This document shows positions 40,942 through 50,446 of a DNA stretch of 60,000 bases, piece after piece. Every line of letters begins with the position of its first letter. Positions within the stretch are counted from its first letter, which is position 1. The stretch is from Prorocentrum cordatum (Eukaryota > Sar > Dinophyceae > Prorocentrales > Prorocentraceae): contig CAUYUJ010014324.1 in assembly GCA_963575745.1 (NCBI GenBank), positions 177,741-237,740 of the forward strand. The letters are read 5' to 3'. A program made the translations under genes and the position numbers. The notes below the pieces were generated by a model. The model was not told where the DNA came from. It saw only the letters and a list, made by a program, of their open reading frames with translations, and did not search any database.

Positions 40942-41103
40942 ATGAAAAAATCACGACGGAAGGTTTTTCTAGATTTTCAGCCCATGGGGGCCCTTGCCGG
41001 CCCTCGGGACCGTCAAACAACGACTCAGGATGAAAAGCCGATCCCGTTGAATGGGTCCAGACCTCTGGGGGTCGCGTCATGAAAGAATCATGACGTCGGG
41101 GGT
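40942..41103 (+). repeat. Dispersed repeat R9, copy 4
   Basis: ATGAAAAAATCACGACGGAA to ATGAAAGAATCATGACGTCG; colinear with 23754-23926. Abuts R8 copy 2. Confidence 0.85.
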
Positions 41104-41107
41104 CTGG

Positions 41108-41200
41108 GAAGGTACCGATACCGGTACTCCCTGGACCTCACCCAGGGCGCGTTCTGACCAAGATTGCGAAGCGAACCCAGCGGCTGCGACGAGGGCGGAT
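41108..41200 (+). repeat. Dispersed repeat R8, copy 2
   Basis: AAGGTACCGATACCGGTACT, CAGGGCGCGTTCTGACCA and AACCCAGCGGCTGCGACGAG. Confidence 0.8.
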
Positions 41201-41534
41201 GGGTATATTTTCCTCCTCTGACCGACTTCGTGGGTTTCTGGTCGGACAGGACAGGAGCAGGAGGAGGAGGGAGGAGGAGGGAGGAGGAGGGTTTCTGGTT
41301 TGGGCCTGACTCGGGGATGTACGATCGGGTGTGGGGGGTCGTTCCCGACCCCGACCAGGGATGCGTCTAAGTCGTCGATTGTTTTGGGTGGGATCTCGGG
41401 GCTCGCGCTAGGCTCATGGGTTGGCACCAGGACGAATGCGTACCGGCAGCTGCCGCCACCGAGGGAGGACGATCCTGCTCTCGGGCATGGCGGGAATCCC
41501 ACCAGCCCTCCGGGCTGTGGTGGTCTAGCGTTCG
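41201..41534. other. No recognisable feature
   Basis: GGA patch at 41255-41292; otherwise nothing. Confidence 0.4.
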
Positions 41535-41680
41535 GTCGCGCATGTCCCCATACAGGAGGATTGTGGGCGGAAGAAACATTCAAACAATACCCCAACATAG
41601 CCAAACATGGTAGAAGAATCGCCCCCAAACAAACTTTTCACTGTTTCTGACAATTCCTCCTGCTGAGGGACACGCCCGAC
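41535..41680 (+). mobile_element. TIR-A MITE-like element, copy 7
   Basis: Starts GTCGCGCATGTCCCCATACA; ends AATTCCTCCTGCTGAGGGAC then ACGCCCGAC. Flanks TTCG and TTAA. Confidence 0.82.
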
Positions 41681-42275
41681 TTAAGTCTAGCGCCCTTCCT
41701 CTTCCCTCCTTCTCCCCCTCCTTCCCCTTCGGGGAGGGGTTTGCCCGTCCCCCCCCGCCCCACCCCCCCGGTCTGAAGGGGGGGGGGTGCGAGCGGTCAA
41801 AGCGTTCAAGATGACCTCGGCGAGAAGGCGAGACACATACTGTGCCTTGCCTTCTCGCTGAGGCCGGCCAGGGGACGCATAATGTGTCTTGCCTCCTCGC
41901 CGAGGCCAGCCAAGGGGGGGGAGTAAGGAGGGGGACGGAGCAAGGGCGAGGACGACGACGGTAAGCAAGCTGTCCTCGGTCCGTATATAGCCATATGCTT
42001 GCGATTCGGGTGCGCGCGCTTTCTTCGAGGCACTTCAAGCCCGACCCATACTGAATTCACGAATTCCTCCAAACTATGTAAAAACTTTGTCCTCTGTACC
42101 TCCTATACAACTGCCTCAGAACAGAGGGGCAGTGGATTTCTAGACACATTGGGTGTTCCTCGGGCGTTCAGTGGTGACCTTCCCGGGGAAGGGGCGAGGC
42201 TAATCCACTCCTCCAAGATGGCCTCAAGACGGCCAATAAAAGCCCCCAAGACGGCCCAACAGTGGCCCGCGAGGC
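41681..42275. other. No gene; small duplication
   Basis: TCTCGCTGAGGCCGGCC/CCTCGCCGAGGCCAGCC duplication at 41850-41912; CAAGA-like units at 42217-42262. Confidence 0.45.
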
Positions 42276-42380
42276 CGATCATGAGCACCCGTCGGCCATA
42301 AGAGGTGGACAGACACATGAAATAGGAAGGCGTTGAAAGTAGACTGGGCTTCCGCCCGCCCCCTGAAGAGGAGGGAAGAG
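42276..42380 (+). repeat. Dispersed repeat R12, copy 2
   Basis: CATGAGCACCCGTCGGCCAT and GTTGAAAGTAGACTGGGC, as at 39196. Confidence 0.6.
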
Positions 42381-42479
42381 GGACAACCGCTCGACTCTTG
42401 AAGTAGGAGGGCGCCTAAAGTAGAGTAGGACTCGGGCATCGGTAACTATCTGCTGTCAACGAAGGGCGCGTAGGGTTAG

Positions 42480-42663
42480 GTCGGGCGTGTCCCCCTACAG
42501 GGGCATTTTGGACGACATAAACAATACAAATAATAAGAATGATGCGAATAGGAATAGTAATCATTAGTGCCCAAAAATGCAAAAACAAACAAATCCAAAA
42601 ATTGTCCCCCGACTACGTCTTGACTATTTTTGAATATTCCTCCTGAAGAGGGACATGCCCGAG
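42480..42663 (+). mobile_element. TIR-A MITE-like element, copy 8
   Basis: Starts GTCGGGCGTGTCCCCCTACA after TTAG; ends GACTATTTTTGAATATTCCT, CCTGAAGAGGGACATGCCCGAG. The interior holds an AT-rich AATAATAAGAATGATG insertion. Confidence 0.88.
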
Positions 42664-43036
42664 CGTGGTGCCACGAAGCGCGCGAGGGGTGCGCCGACGT
42701 GGGCCGGGAGGCACGCGGGCCCTGCCGCTGGGGCCCAAGGCGGAGCCCCCAACCCAAGGAGCCGCGGAACCTGTGAATACGGGCACCAGGGACACACAAA
42801 CAGATAGACAAAAATCCCAGGATGCCCCCAGATTTCCCATGTCGGACCCCAGGACGCCTCCAGGCTGCCCCCGGGAACCCCCAACAGGCCCCCGGGGAGC
42901 CCCAAGATGGCCGCAGAAAGCCTTCGATGCTCCTCAGAACGCGTGTTGGCGCCAACATGCGTTTGTCCAACGAAACCTTTGAGAAGAACCGACACATGCT
43001 GCCCGCTCTCCACAGCGCTGAGCAGGGTAAACCCAC

Positions 43037-43149
43037 ACAACACACACACACGCACACACACACACACGCACACACGCCCACAAGCACACACGCGCACACG
43101 CACGCACACGCACAAGCACAAGCGGAAGCGCACGCACACTCAGACGCAG

Positions 43150-43182
<33 letters not shown>

Positions 43183-43475
43183 CACACACACACTCACTCA
43201 CTCACACACATACACACACGCACGCACACACACAGACACACACACACACACACACACGCACGCACGCACGCACGCACGCACGCACACAAACACACACACA
43301 CACACCCACACACACGCAAACACACACACACACACACACCCGCACACCCACACGCACACGCACTCACACACACACACACGCACACACACACACACACACA
43401 CTCACACGCACAAGCGCACACAAGCACACACGCGCACACGCACGCGCACACGCACACCACGCACACCACGCACAC
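43037..43475. repeat. CA microsatellite, about 440 bp
   Basis: (CA)n with CG and CTCACT interruptions. Produces the His/Thr frames on + and Val/Cys frames on -. Confidence 0.95.
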
Positions 43476-44337
43476 ATTCGGCTAGCACGCGCCCTGAGGG
43501 TCATGGGCTGGTATGGGACACTACAACCCGCCTTGGCCATGTCGTCCTCCACCAGCTGCGCCCGGTTGCGCGCCAACTGGCAACGGTGGTACGCGAGGCG
43601 GCCTTGCCCTGACCCCCGCCCGTCCCCCATCGACCTGCAACTTCCGCACCTTCGACGCGGCAAGTGTCACCGCGGCAGTGGCCGCAGCAGCGCGGCACCT
43701 GCCGCGCGGAGGGTGCGGATGGTGAACGTCGAGGGTCCAGGGCCGAGCAAAACACCATTCGAGTCCCAAGGCAACGGCCCTCGGGGTACCGCTGCCTTCG
43801 CTGTCGGCTCCTGCCACTGCCGCTGCCGCCGCCGTCGCGGCCCGCGGCCGGGCCATCCACACTAACCCAAAGGTCTCCGTGTTTTTCCAGATGTATTGCA
43901 TATCCCAAAAGGTGTGCTTGCAAGAGAATGCAAGAAAACATGAACGCCCGACAACGGCGACGACGCTCAATCGTGACTCTGCTGAGATTTAGGCTTCTGG
44001 AAAGCCGAATGCGGGCAAGGCACAACCTGGACTTGAAATGACGATCACGCTGCTTTTTTAAAGAAGTAAGAATTGGGAGGAGGGAGAGGTGTGAGGAACG
44101 TTTGAAACGGCGGCCGAGGGGAGGGGAATGCAATGCAAGTAAACTTGCTCTATGGTACGCATGACAACATCCTCCCTCTGATTGGCCCAAAACCAAGGTC
44201 CGCCCCCCTCAGGCCAGAATTGAAGAACAGCCACTGGTATCCCTAAACATCCGACGCCGTGCTGTCTTTCGCACCGTGGCCTTCCAGAAGATCTGGAACC
44301 ATTATCTGGGACCGGTCTTTCATCAGGGGTCGTTCTC
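43476..44337. other. No recognised gene; apparently unique sequence
   Basis: One of the few long stretches without an evident repeat. Frames exist on both strands (for example RAQLVEDDMAKAGCSVPYQP on -, about 43510-43590), but none carries a domain I recognise. Confidence 0.4.
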
Positions 44338-44415
44338 TGATGAAGATGCTGATAGTGATCATGATGACGATGATGATGATGATGGTGATGATGATGCTGA
44401 TGCTGATGCTGATGC

Positions 44416-44446
<31 letters not shown>

Positions 44447-44556
44447 ATGATGATGCTGATGCTGCTGATGATGACGCTGAGGATGATAATGCTGATGCTG
44501 ATGATCATGCTGATGCTGATGATCATGATGATGGTGGTGATGATGATGATGATGAT
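44338..44556. repeat. GAT microsatellite (target of the retroelement)
   Basis: GAT with GCT interruptions up to the element edge; the tract resumes as GATGATGATGGTGG at 54497 on the other side. Confidence 0.95.
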
Positions 44557-44719
44557 CCCCGCACGCTGCGCAAGTGAGCAGTCGTCTCAGGGCGAACGCG
44601 CGGCGCGCGCCCGCGGCGGCCCGTAAGGCGGGACAGGCCTACGCGGGCGGGCCGTGCGACGCTCTCAGGCGGCCTCGTTCAACGAGGGCACCCGGGCGGC
44701 CAAGGGAGGCCGCAGCAGC
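44557..44719. repeat. Split direct repeat B2 (outer)
   Basis: CCCCGCACGCTGCGCAAGTG to GGGAGGCCGCAGCAGC. Identical to B1 at +265 bp. Its outer edge abuts the GAT tract. Confidence 0.95.
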
Positions 44720-44762
44720 GCCGCAGGTCAGCCTTCGAAGAAGGAGGGAGGAGAGAGGGAGG

Positions 44763-44821
44763 GGGCCGAGAAGCTGCAGACGACTGCAATCAGCGGGCGC
44801 GATGGGGATAAGAAGAAGCAT
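44763..44821. repeat. Split direct repeat A2 (internal)
   Basis: GGGCCGAGAAGCTGCAGACG to GATAAGAAGAAGCAT; identical to A1 at 54438-54496. Confidence 0.95.
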
Positions 44822-44984
44822 CCCCGCACGCTGCGCAAGTGAGCAGTCGTCTCAGGGCGAACGCGCGGCGCGCGCCCGCGGCGGCCCGTAAGGCGGGACA
44901 GGCCTACGCGGGCGGGCCGTGCGACGCTCTCAGGCGGCCTCGTTCAACGAGGGCACCCGGGCGGCCAAGGGAGGCCGCAGCAGC
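44822..44984. repeat. Split direct repeat B1 (internal)
   Basis: Second copy of the B repeat, directly adjacent to A2 and 11 bp from the end of the pol frame. Confidence 0.95.
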
Positions 44985-44995
44985 CACACCCAGGC

Positions 44996-47900
44996 TCAAA
45001 GCCCTTGCGAAGTGACAAGGTTTCGGCGGGCGGCCGCGAGCTGAATGGGCCACACAGCCGGGCCAACATTCAGAAAGGATGCGACGAGGAAGTCGCTGGA
45101 GTCGGCGAGGTAAGAAACACGGTCCCGAGCAGCTTCAGCCAATGATGGGAGGACTGCAGAGGCGGCAACATCGTAAAGATATCGCTCCGTACTGGAAGCT
45201 TGCCGCCAGCGATCACGCCAGAAGACGCGAGTAATGCCGTCCGAAATATCGGTTCTGAAGCGCAGCGCAGGGGACAGATCGAACCCCGATGGCGCTCTGG
45301 CGAGCGGGACGCCCAGCGCCGAAAGAAGATCGAGCCACCGAGTACGGAAGCCGCTTTGACCGAAGGTCAACAGGGGATCGGTGGGAGTCAAATCTCTGAA
45401 GACCAGCTCCATCATCCTGACCACTGCTCGGTCGGAGCACCGAGCGTGTTGACGCTCTCCGCCCGACCCCTGGGCCTCCGGAACAGAGATGCTCAGCAAA
45501 GCGTCGCCCGCGGACTCACGGCGGTCAATGGGCAGAGTGAGGTCGCTCCGGCGGGCGGTTGCCAACTCACCAGGCCTCACGGACATAGTGAACACGGCAA
45601 GCAGCAGGGTGGCCATATCAGGCCAGTCCCATGCGAGGCACAACGCTACCATGGCGCGCAGCAAAGCACGTGGCAGCGGTGGGATGGGACAGGGAGGCTT
45701 GGAAGGGATCCACCGTTTTGCCACATCCCACGCCTCGGTGAGGACGCCCCTCCACTGGGGCTGAAGAGCCTGCGCTCCCCGGATCGCATTCACAAGGACG
45801 AGGCGGGGGAGGCCAGCATCGTACAACCACACGCCGAAGGTCGCGAGCGCTCTCCCGAGCAAGATGCCGCTGCGGGCCCAAGTGGCAAGTGCCACACCTG
45901 TGTGCTCGACGCACCACACGTCAAACGCTTTAAGCGAACGAGTGCGCTGGTCGTCGCAAGAGGGGACGAGCCGACAGTGGCTGTCCACCTGCACCCCGAG
46001 GGCCTCGGAAGCCCCCTCGGGAAACGCAGGCGACAGAGAGGCAGGCCACTCCTGGCGCCCTGCCACGAAGGCTGGCGCGGGCGGCTCGCGACCAGACGAA
46101 TTGGCCGGAGTGGTAGCTGCCGCTCCGGCGAGCGCCCGAACACGCCTGCGTTTGCGCTGTTCGGCGCGGGGGGCCTCGCTGACATCGCCGGTGCTCGGCG
46201 CGACTCCCGATTGGCGGTGCGTAGCGCTACCGGCCGTGGTGGGAGCACTCAGGGGCGCGCCAGCATCGGCTGCGGCGGCGCCTCCACCCGAAAAGCCCGA
46301 AGCGGAAACGCAACCTCTGATGCATTCGGCAGTGCGAGAGCGGGCGATGCGCAACGCCGCCTTCTGGCGCTCGAGCTCGGCCAAGGACGACTGCAAAAGC
46401 TCAACCGGACTTGGGCCCCCAGCCTCCGCGCCTCGACCGAATTCAACTTCGGTAAGGGCGGCGTCGCAAGCATCGACCGAGGCGCGGAACCGTGCCAAAG
46501 CGCGCCGTTCGTCCCGCACGCGCTTCGCAACCGTGGTCGTCGGGCCCACGACCCGGCCGGTGCGCAGTGCTAACCCGGTGAGCGGATCGGCACGGGAGTC
46601 GGACCAAGTGAAGGCGTCAGCGCGCTGGACGGCACGGGCGTCGGCGAGCCCCTCGGCACGCGAGTCGGCGATCTGGTCGACGCGGGAGTCAGCGAGCTGG
46701 TCGGTGCGAAAGTCGGTGAGCTGGGAGGGATGACAGTCAGTGAGCTGGTCGCCGCGGGACTCGGTGAGCTGGGCGTCGCAGGAGTCGGCACGCTTGTCGG
46801 CGCAGCAGGAGTCGGGAAGGCTGGGAACCGGCGACACCTCGCTGCGTGCTGCGCTGTGGCCCCACGGAAGCACGGCTCTGGGTTGTGCCGCCCCGGCGGT
46901 GGCCGCAATGGCAGCCCGCTCGCGGGTAGCACGCAGCATAACCGCTGCGCCCTGCGAGCGCCCGGCCAGCAGGGCAGGCGCAGAGCTGGCGCGCGGCGCG
47001 ACGCTATGGGCGTCGGTGCGGCACCCTGGCAAGGGGGGCAAGGTGCTGGCTCGAAAGGACGGGAGCGCCGCGACCGCGGTATGGGCGGCCCTCAGGTCGG
47101 CCTCCAGGCGAGCTTGCGTGCGTCGCATGGCGGCAGTGGGCATCGCGGGGGTCTGCACTGCGCAACGTGGCGCAGCCCGCGACCCTGAATCGCACCAGCT
47201 AGCGACCGCGCTCGGCTCTGCGTTTGGATACGCACCATGGGCGTTCCGACGCTCCCCCGGCACGCCGCGGGGGCGAGCACCAAGGGAGGCGTCGAGAGCC
47301 GAATCCCGAGTGGTGACCCCGCGCGAGCGGTTCGTGTCGTCACGCCTTCCCGCCGCCAAGAGCCCTCCGCCTGAAGCACGGCGAGTAGCGCCGCCAGAGG
47401 CCGGGGCATCGGAGCCAACCACATCGCGCCCAGGCCCGAGGATGAAGGCTTTGGCGTCACAGAGAGCACGCCATTTCCTGCTGGCCTCGATCGACGTATC
47501 GCGGCCGGGATGGCAGGCCCAACCCAGCCGTCGAAACTGAGCGTTCACGCGATCAGTGGTCGCACCGCGCTCCAGGTGGAGCAGGCCGTGCGCAGCAGCA
47601 AGTTTGGCGGCGCGAGCTTGGCGGTGGCGAGTCTGAATCGTGACGGGTGGACGACCCAAAAGACCCCCCAACGAAGCGGGAGCCGAGCCGGTTGCCTTCG
47701 ACAGAAGCGAGACGGGGTGAGTGTCCCCCGCAGGCGTACCAGGTCGAGCAGCGGCGATTGCGTCGCACTTGGCGCGTGACCTCCGCTCGGGCGCACCCTC
47801 TCCTGGCCCCCCGCCGGCGGCGCGAACTCCTCCCTGCGGGGCCGTAACAGCATCGCTGGAGAGGCGCATGCCTACCGGTGGGGACGGCGAAGGGCTTGGT

Positions 47901-50446
47901 ACCCGAGGGGCGGCCGGCAGGCTGTCACGGGCGCGAGTGCATCGCGACGCGGAGAAGCTCACCGCTGCCGCGCTCGAGGGCACCTCGACGGAAAAGGGAG
48001 TCCCCCTGCGCGGCGCGGCGCTTTCATATGCGCCGCGGGCCTCGGCGGAGGCCGTCGCGTCTCCCCTGTCGACCTGGGCTGGCGCTCGCACGTGGCGATC
48101 CGCGGGGAGCCCGAGCGGGCCCGCGCCCGCGGCGGGGCTGCGAGCCAGAACTTGCAGCACGAACCGGCCCCACAGACAAGTCGGGTAGGCGGATGCGGCG
48201 TCGGCGGCCGCTATCATGTCGAATCGCTCAAAGCGCCCCTCGTCGATGTCAAGCAACCAAGCAGGCTCGACACGCGAGGGGGGGCGAACAGGGCGATTGC
48301 GCGTGGGGTCGTCCGCTCGGTGGACGTCGGTCGGAACATAGAGCCCGCCCATGTAGAGCCCGCCCCCCAAAATGTACGGCAAGGAGGTGCTCAACACATG
48401 CGAAAGGCCAGGGCTGCTGCTCCGACCGTGGGCGGCCGCGCCTAGTGCCACTTGAGAATCCAAGAGAACAGGGATCCGTGAGTCAGGGTTGCGGATGCAA
48501 CAGTACTTGCACAGACTCTTGAACACGGTGGTCTCCAGGATGTTGATGTGGCGGGGCATGCGAAATTCCCACTTATAAGCTAAGCGGAAACGCAGCGCCT
48601 CCGACAACTCACTGACCCAGCGCGGTGCGATGGGGAGCTCGAGGGAAGGAAGCCCGGCCTCGCGGTGCAGCTGGGTCAACTCGGGGCCTAAAGGTTCCCC
48701 GCGGCTCAGAACCATGAGCAGATGGCGGTCGTGGAGACGAGTATGCCAGCCGCCATGCTCGGAGCGCCGCCACAATTCTTGCGACAGGTGCGAACTGATG
48801 TCGCCGCGGACAACCCCGCCCCAGCCGAGGGAGGCATCCGCGCCGTGCACTTCAGGGCATGGCGTCGCCCGTAGGTCGGTCATCGCAACGAAAGCTAGGT
48901 ACGTGCACGCTTGCAACTCGTCGCGAACCGAAGACGGAAGCTCATACTCAAGCCCGTCGTCGGGAAGAGTCGAGATGAAGGTGTAGATGTGAGTGAATAT
49001 CGACAAGATGGGACGTCGATACAAAAACACCTGCACCCAACAGCCCACGAGCGAGCTCAACAACGCCCGGGTCGAGCGACCGAGGAACACCTGGATCAGA
49101 GTCAGGCGGCAAAGGGCCACAGTGCGAACCAGGGGAGCACACACTATGCCGATCCTGCCTTCCACCTCGGCGCCGACAACGACTTTGCGGGTCTCGCCCC
49201 TGGCTCTCTTCCCGGGGTGCTGAATGAGACCCACCCGGGGGTAGCCGCGATCGCACGCAGCAAAGACCTCCCTGTCGCGGCGTGTCGGGTCGTCGGGGCG
49301 CGGGGCGCTCCCGCGCCACGAGAGCTTCTGAAAGCCCGTGTGGTCGTCGATGTTTAACATCTCGACGTACGGCCCCCGAGGGAACGGCAGACGATGCACC
49401 GCCTGCTCGGTAGGCCGGAGCGCGCCGAAGCTGCGCAGCACGCCCTCGTGTGCGGAGTTGGCGATTTCCACTGCCATGTTGTCACCCATGGCCAGCGCAT
49501 TAAGGCAGGGAGAAACGTCCAACCCCTCAAGGTCCTCCCGCCACGCGTCGAAGCCTCTGAACCGCGAGCTGGGGAGCTTGACACGGAGGGCGTTGCGGCG
49601 AGCACGAGCGGGCGGGACCTTGAACGTGTAGTAGAACTCGCGCAGGTCGTCGCATGAGACCACCAGCCATTCCCCGGGCGCGAGCCCCAGGCGGCACAGA
49701 AGGAAACCCTGGCCAAGGCGTTGAGTGCTGGAGGACACGCTGTTGCAACGACTGTTTACTACCGTCGGGTTCAGGATGAGACGGTCATAAGCCTCGTCCT
49801 TCGGGACCCTGAACGCTCCACAAGCCTCGTCCCAGGCGAGGTTGTCGGAGGGAGTCAGATACAGGGCGCCACAAGAGTCCCACTTGCGCAGGAGCTCCCA
49901 GAGCTGCTCGCGGTCCATGTGCACACGAGCACCCGAAAAGCCCGAAGGCCACTCGTCCTCTGGTAGCCGCATGACGTCGGGGTCGTGAAAGGCGGAACGT
50001 ACCAGGCCGGACAAGTACGGAGTGGGATCAAACGTAGGCGAGTAATCCCACTTGATGCGGGACGCCTGGACCCGAAGGTCGAAAAGGCTCAGCCTGGGTG
50101 GAGTCCCAGCCTGCCGCGGCCGCCAACGAGCTAGCCAAGGGCGTCGCGCTGACGGGAAGTTGCCGCATGGGGGCGGGCACTTGGGAAGAGGATGTGAAAG
50201 AAGCCTCAAGAGCTGCGACATGGGTGGCCAGGCCATGGAGCGAGACTTCGGTAGAGTCGAACTTAGCGAAAGCTCGACCAAGGTCGCTCTTGCCGCCGCG
50301 GGCAAGGCGAACTGCGATCCGACACAGACGCTCGAGGCGACTGCGGATACCCTCCTGGCAGGGTGTGACCGTTGCCCGCACTTTGGCTTCGGCGGGAGCG
50401 AAGCTCGGATGGCCCAGGGTGAGCCAGTTGAGCGCAACAACAGCAT
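44996..50446 (-). CDS. Retroelement pol: RT, RNase H, J-like insert, tyrosine recombinase
   Basis: 1,816 codons from an ATG at 50446, though the functional frame may enter from gag by frameshift near 50,100. RT: SCDDLREFYYTF (motif A, ~264-274), ALAMGDNMAVEIANSAHE (~317-334), MLNIDDHTGF (motif C, D367/D368). RNase H: GADASLGWGG (D537), NILETT (E638), LLDSQVALGAAAHGRSSS (D663), DVHRADDPTR (D712/D713). A long Ala/Pro-rich middle holds a J-domain-like stretch (~950-1005) and 8-residue ADSRxDQL repeats. The C-terminal ~320 residues form a tyrosine recombinase: helical N-domain (SLKAFDVWCVEH), MSVRPGELATARRSDL (catalytic Arg, codon 45575-45577), SPALRFRTDIS (box II, usual His not evident) and RDRWRQASSTERYLYD (Tyr codon 45179-45181). 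Stops 11 bp before B1. Confidence 0.85.
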   Translation of the reverse strand: MLLLRSTGSPWAIRASLPPKPKCGQRSHPARRVSAVASSVCVGSQFALPAAARATLVELSLSSTLPKSRSMAWPPMSQLLRLLSHPLPKCPPPCGNFPSARRPWLARWRPRQAGTPPRLSLFDLRVQASRIKWDYSPTFDPTPYLSGLVRSAFHDPDVMRLPEDEWPSGFSGARVHMDREQLWELLRKWDSCGALYLTPSDNLAWDEACGAFRVPKDEAYDRLILNPTVVNSRCNSVSSSTQRLGQGFLLCRLGLAPGEWLVVSCDDLREFYYTFKVPPARARRNALRVKLPSSRFRGFDAWREDLEGLDVSPCLNALAMGDNMAVEIANSAHEGVLRSFGALRPTEQAVHRLPFPRGPYVEMLNIDDHTGFQKLSWRGSAPRPDDPTRRDREVFAACDRGYPRVGLIQHPGKRARGETRKVVVGAEVEGRIGIVCAPLVRTVALCRLTLIQVFLGRSTRALLSSLVGCWVQVFLYRRPILSIFTHIYTFISTLPDDGLEYELPSSVRDELQACTYLAFVAMTDLRATPCPEVHGADASLGWGGVVRGDISSHLSQELWRRSEHGGWHTRLHDRHLLMVLSRGEPLGPELTQLHREAGLPSLELPIAPRWVSELSEALRFRLAYKWEFRMPRHINILETTVFKSLCKYCCIRNPDSRIPVLLDSQVALGAAAHGRSSSPGLSHVLSTSLPYILGGGLYMGGLYVPTDVHRADDPTRNRPVRPPSRVEPAWLLDIDEGRFERFDMIAAADAASAYPTCLWGRFVLQVLARSPAAGAGPLGLPADRHVRAPAQVDRGDATASAEARGAYESAAPRRGTPFSVEVPSSAAAVSFSASRCTRARDSLPAAPRVPSPSPSPPVGMRLSSDAVTAPQGGVRAAGGGPGEGAPERRSRAKCDAIAAARPGTPAGDTHPVSLLSKATGSAPASLGGLLGRPPVTIQTRHRQARAAKLAAAHGLLHLERGATTDRVNAQFRRLGWACHPGRDTSIEASRKWRALCDAKAFILGPGRDVVGSDAPASGGATRRASGGGLLAAGRRDDTNRSRGVTTRDSALDASLGARPRGVPGERRNAHGAYPNAEPSAVASWCDSGSRAAPRCAVQTPAMPTAAMRRTQARLEADLRAAHTAVAALPSFRASTLPPLPGCRTDAHSVAPRASSAPALLAGRSQGAAVMLRATRERAAIAATAGAAQPRAVLPWGHSAARSEVSPVPSLPDSCCADKRADSCDAQLTESRGDQLTDCHPSQLTDFRTDQLADSRVDQIADSRAEGLADARAVQRADAFTWSDSRADPLTGLALRTGRVVGPTTTVAKRVRDERRALARFRASVDACDAALTEVEFGRGAEAGGPSPVELLQSSLAELERQKAALRIARSRTAECIRGCVSASGFSGGGAAAADAGAPLSAPTTAGSATHRQSGVAPSTGDVSEAPRAEQRKRRRVRALAGAAATTPANSSGREPPAPAFVAGRQEWPASLSPAFPEGASEALGVQVDSHCRLVPSCDDQRTRSLKAFDVWCVEHTGVALATWARSGILLGRALATFGVWLYDAGLPRLVLVNAIRGAQALQPQWRGVLTEAWDVAKRWIPSKPPCPIPPLPRALLRAMVALCLAWDWPDMATLLLAVFTMSVRPGELATARRSDLTLPIDRRESAGDALLSISVPEAQGSGGERQHARCSDRAVVRMMELVFRDLTPTDPLLTFGQSGFRTRWLDLLSALGVPLARAPSGFDLSPALRFRTDISDGITRVFWRDRWRQASSTERYLYDVAASAVLPSLAEAARDRVSYLADSSDFLVASFLNVGPAVWPIQLAAARRNLVTSQGL
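45170..45960 (-). other. Tyrosine recombinase domain of pol
   Basis: About 260 residues with the phage-integrase/YR layout. It replaces the DDE integrase of LTR elements and would insert a circular cDNA by strand exchange. Arg I and the terminal Tyr are present; box II reads P-A-L-R rather than H-x-L-R. Confidence 0.75.
46575..46810 (-). repeat. 24-bp tandem repeat inside pol (ADSRxDQL)
   Basis: About ten 24-bp units around GCGAGCTGGTCGGCGCGGGA on +, encoding variants of ADSRADQLT (for example QLADSRVDQIADSRAEGLAD). Period is in frame. Confidence 0.88.
47430..47620 (-). other. J-domain-like segment within pol
   Basis: Reads AAHGLLHLERGATTDRVNAQ, FRRLGWACHPGRDTSIEA, SRKWRALCDAKAFILG. The pattern L-x-x-GA-T-x-x-V/I-x-x-x-F/Y-R-x-L-x-x-x-x-HPD/HPG and a trailing helix matches the DnaJ J-domain, with HPG in place of the HPD loop. 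The HPD loop is what stimulates Hsp70, so chaperone activity is doubtful. Confidence 0.5.
47816..47900 (-). repeat. Internal dispersed repeat (APQGG), copy 1
   Basis: CTCCCTGCGGGGCCGTAACA then GCATCGCTGGAGAGGCGCAT; encodes SSDAVTAPQGGVRAAGG. Copies at 51136-51195 and 51782-51865. Confidence 0.85.

Noticed and set aside
45200-46573. 457-codon + strand ORF opposite the retroelement pol
   Set aside because: Antisense shadow of a GC-rich coding region; no recognised motif.
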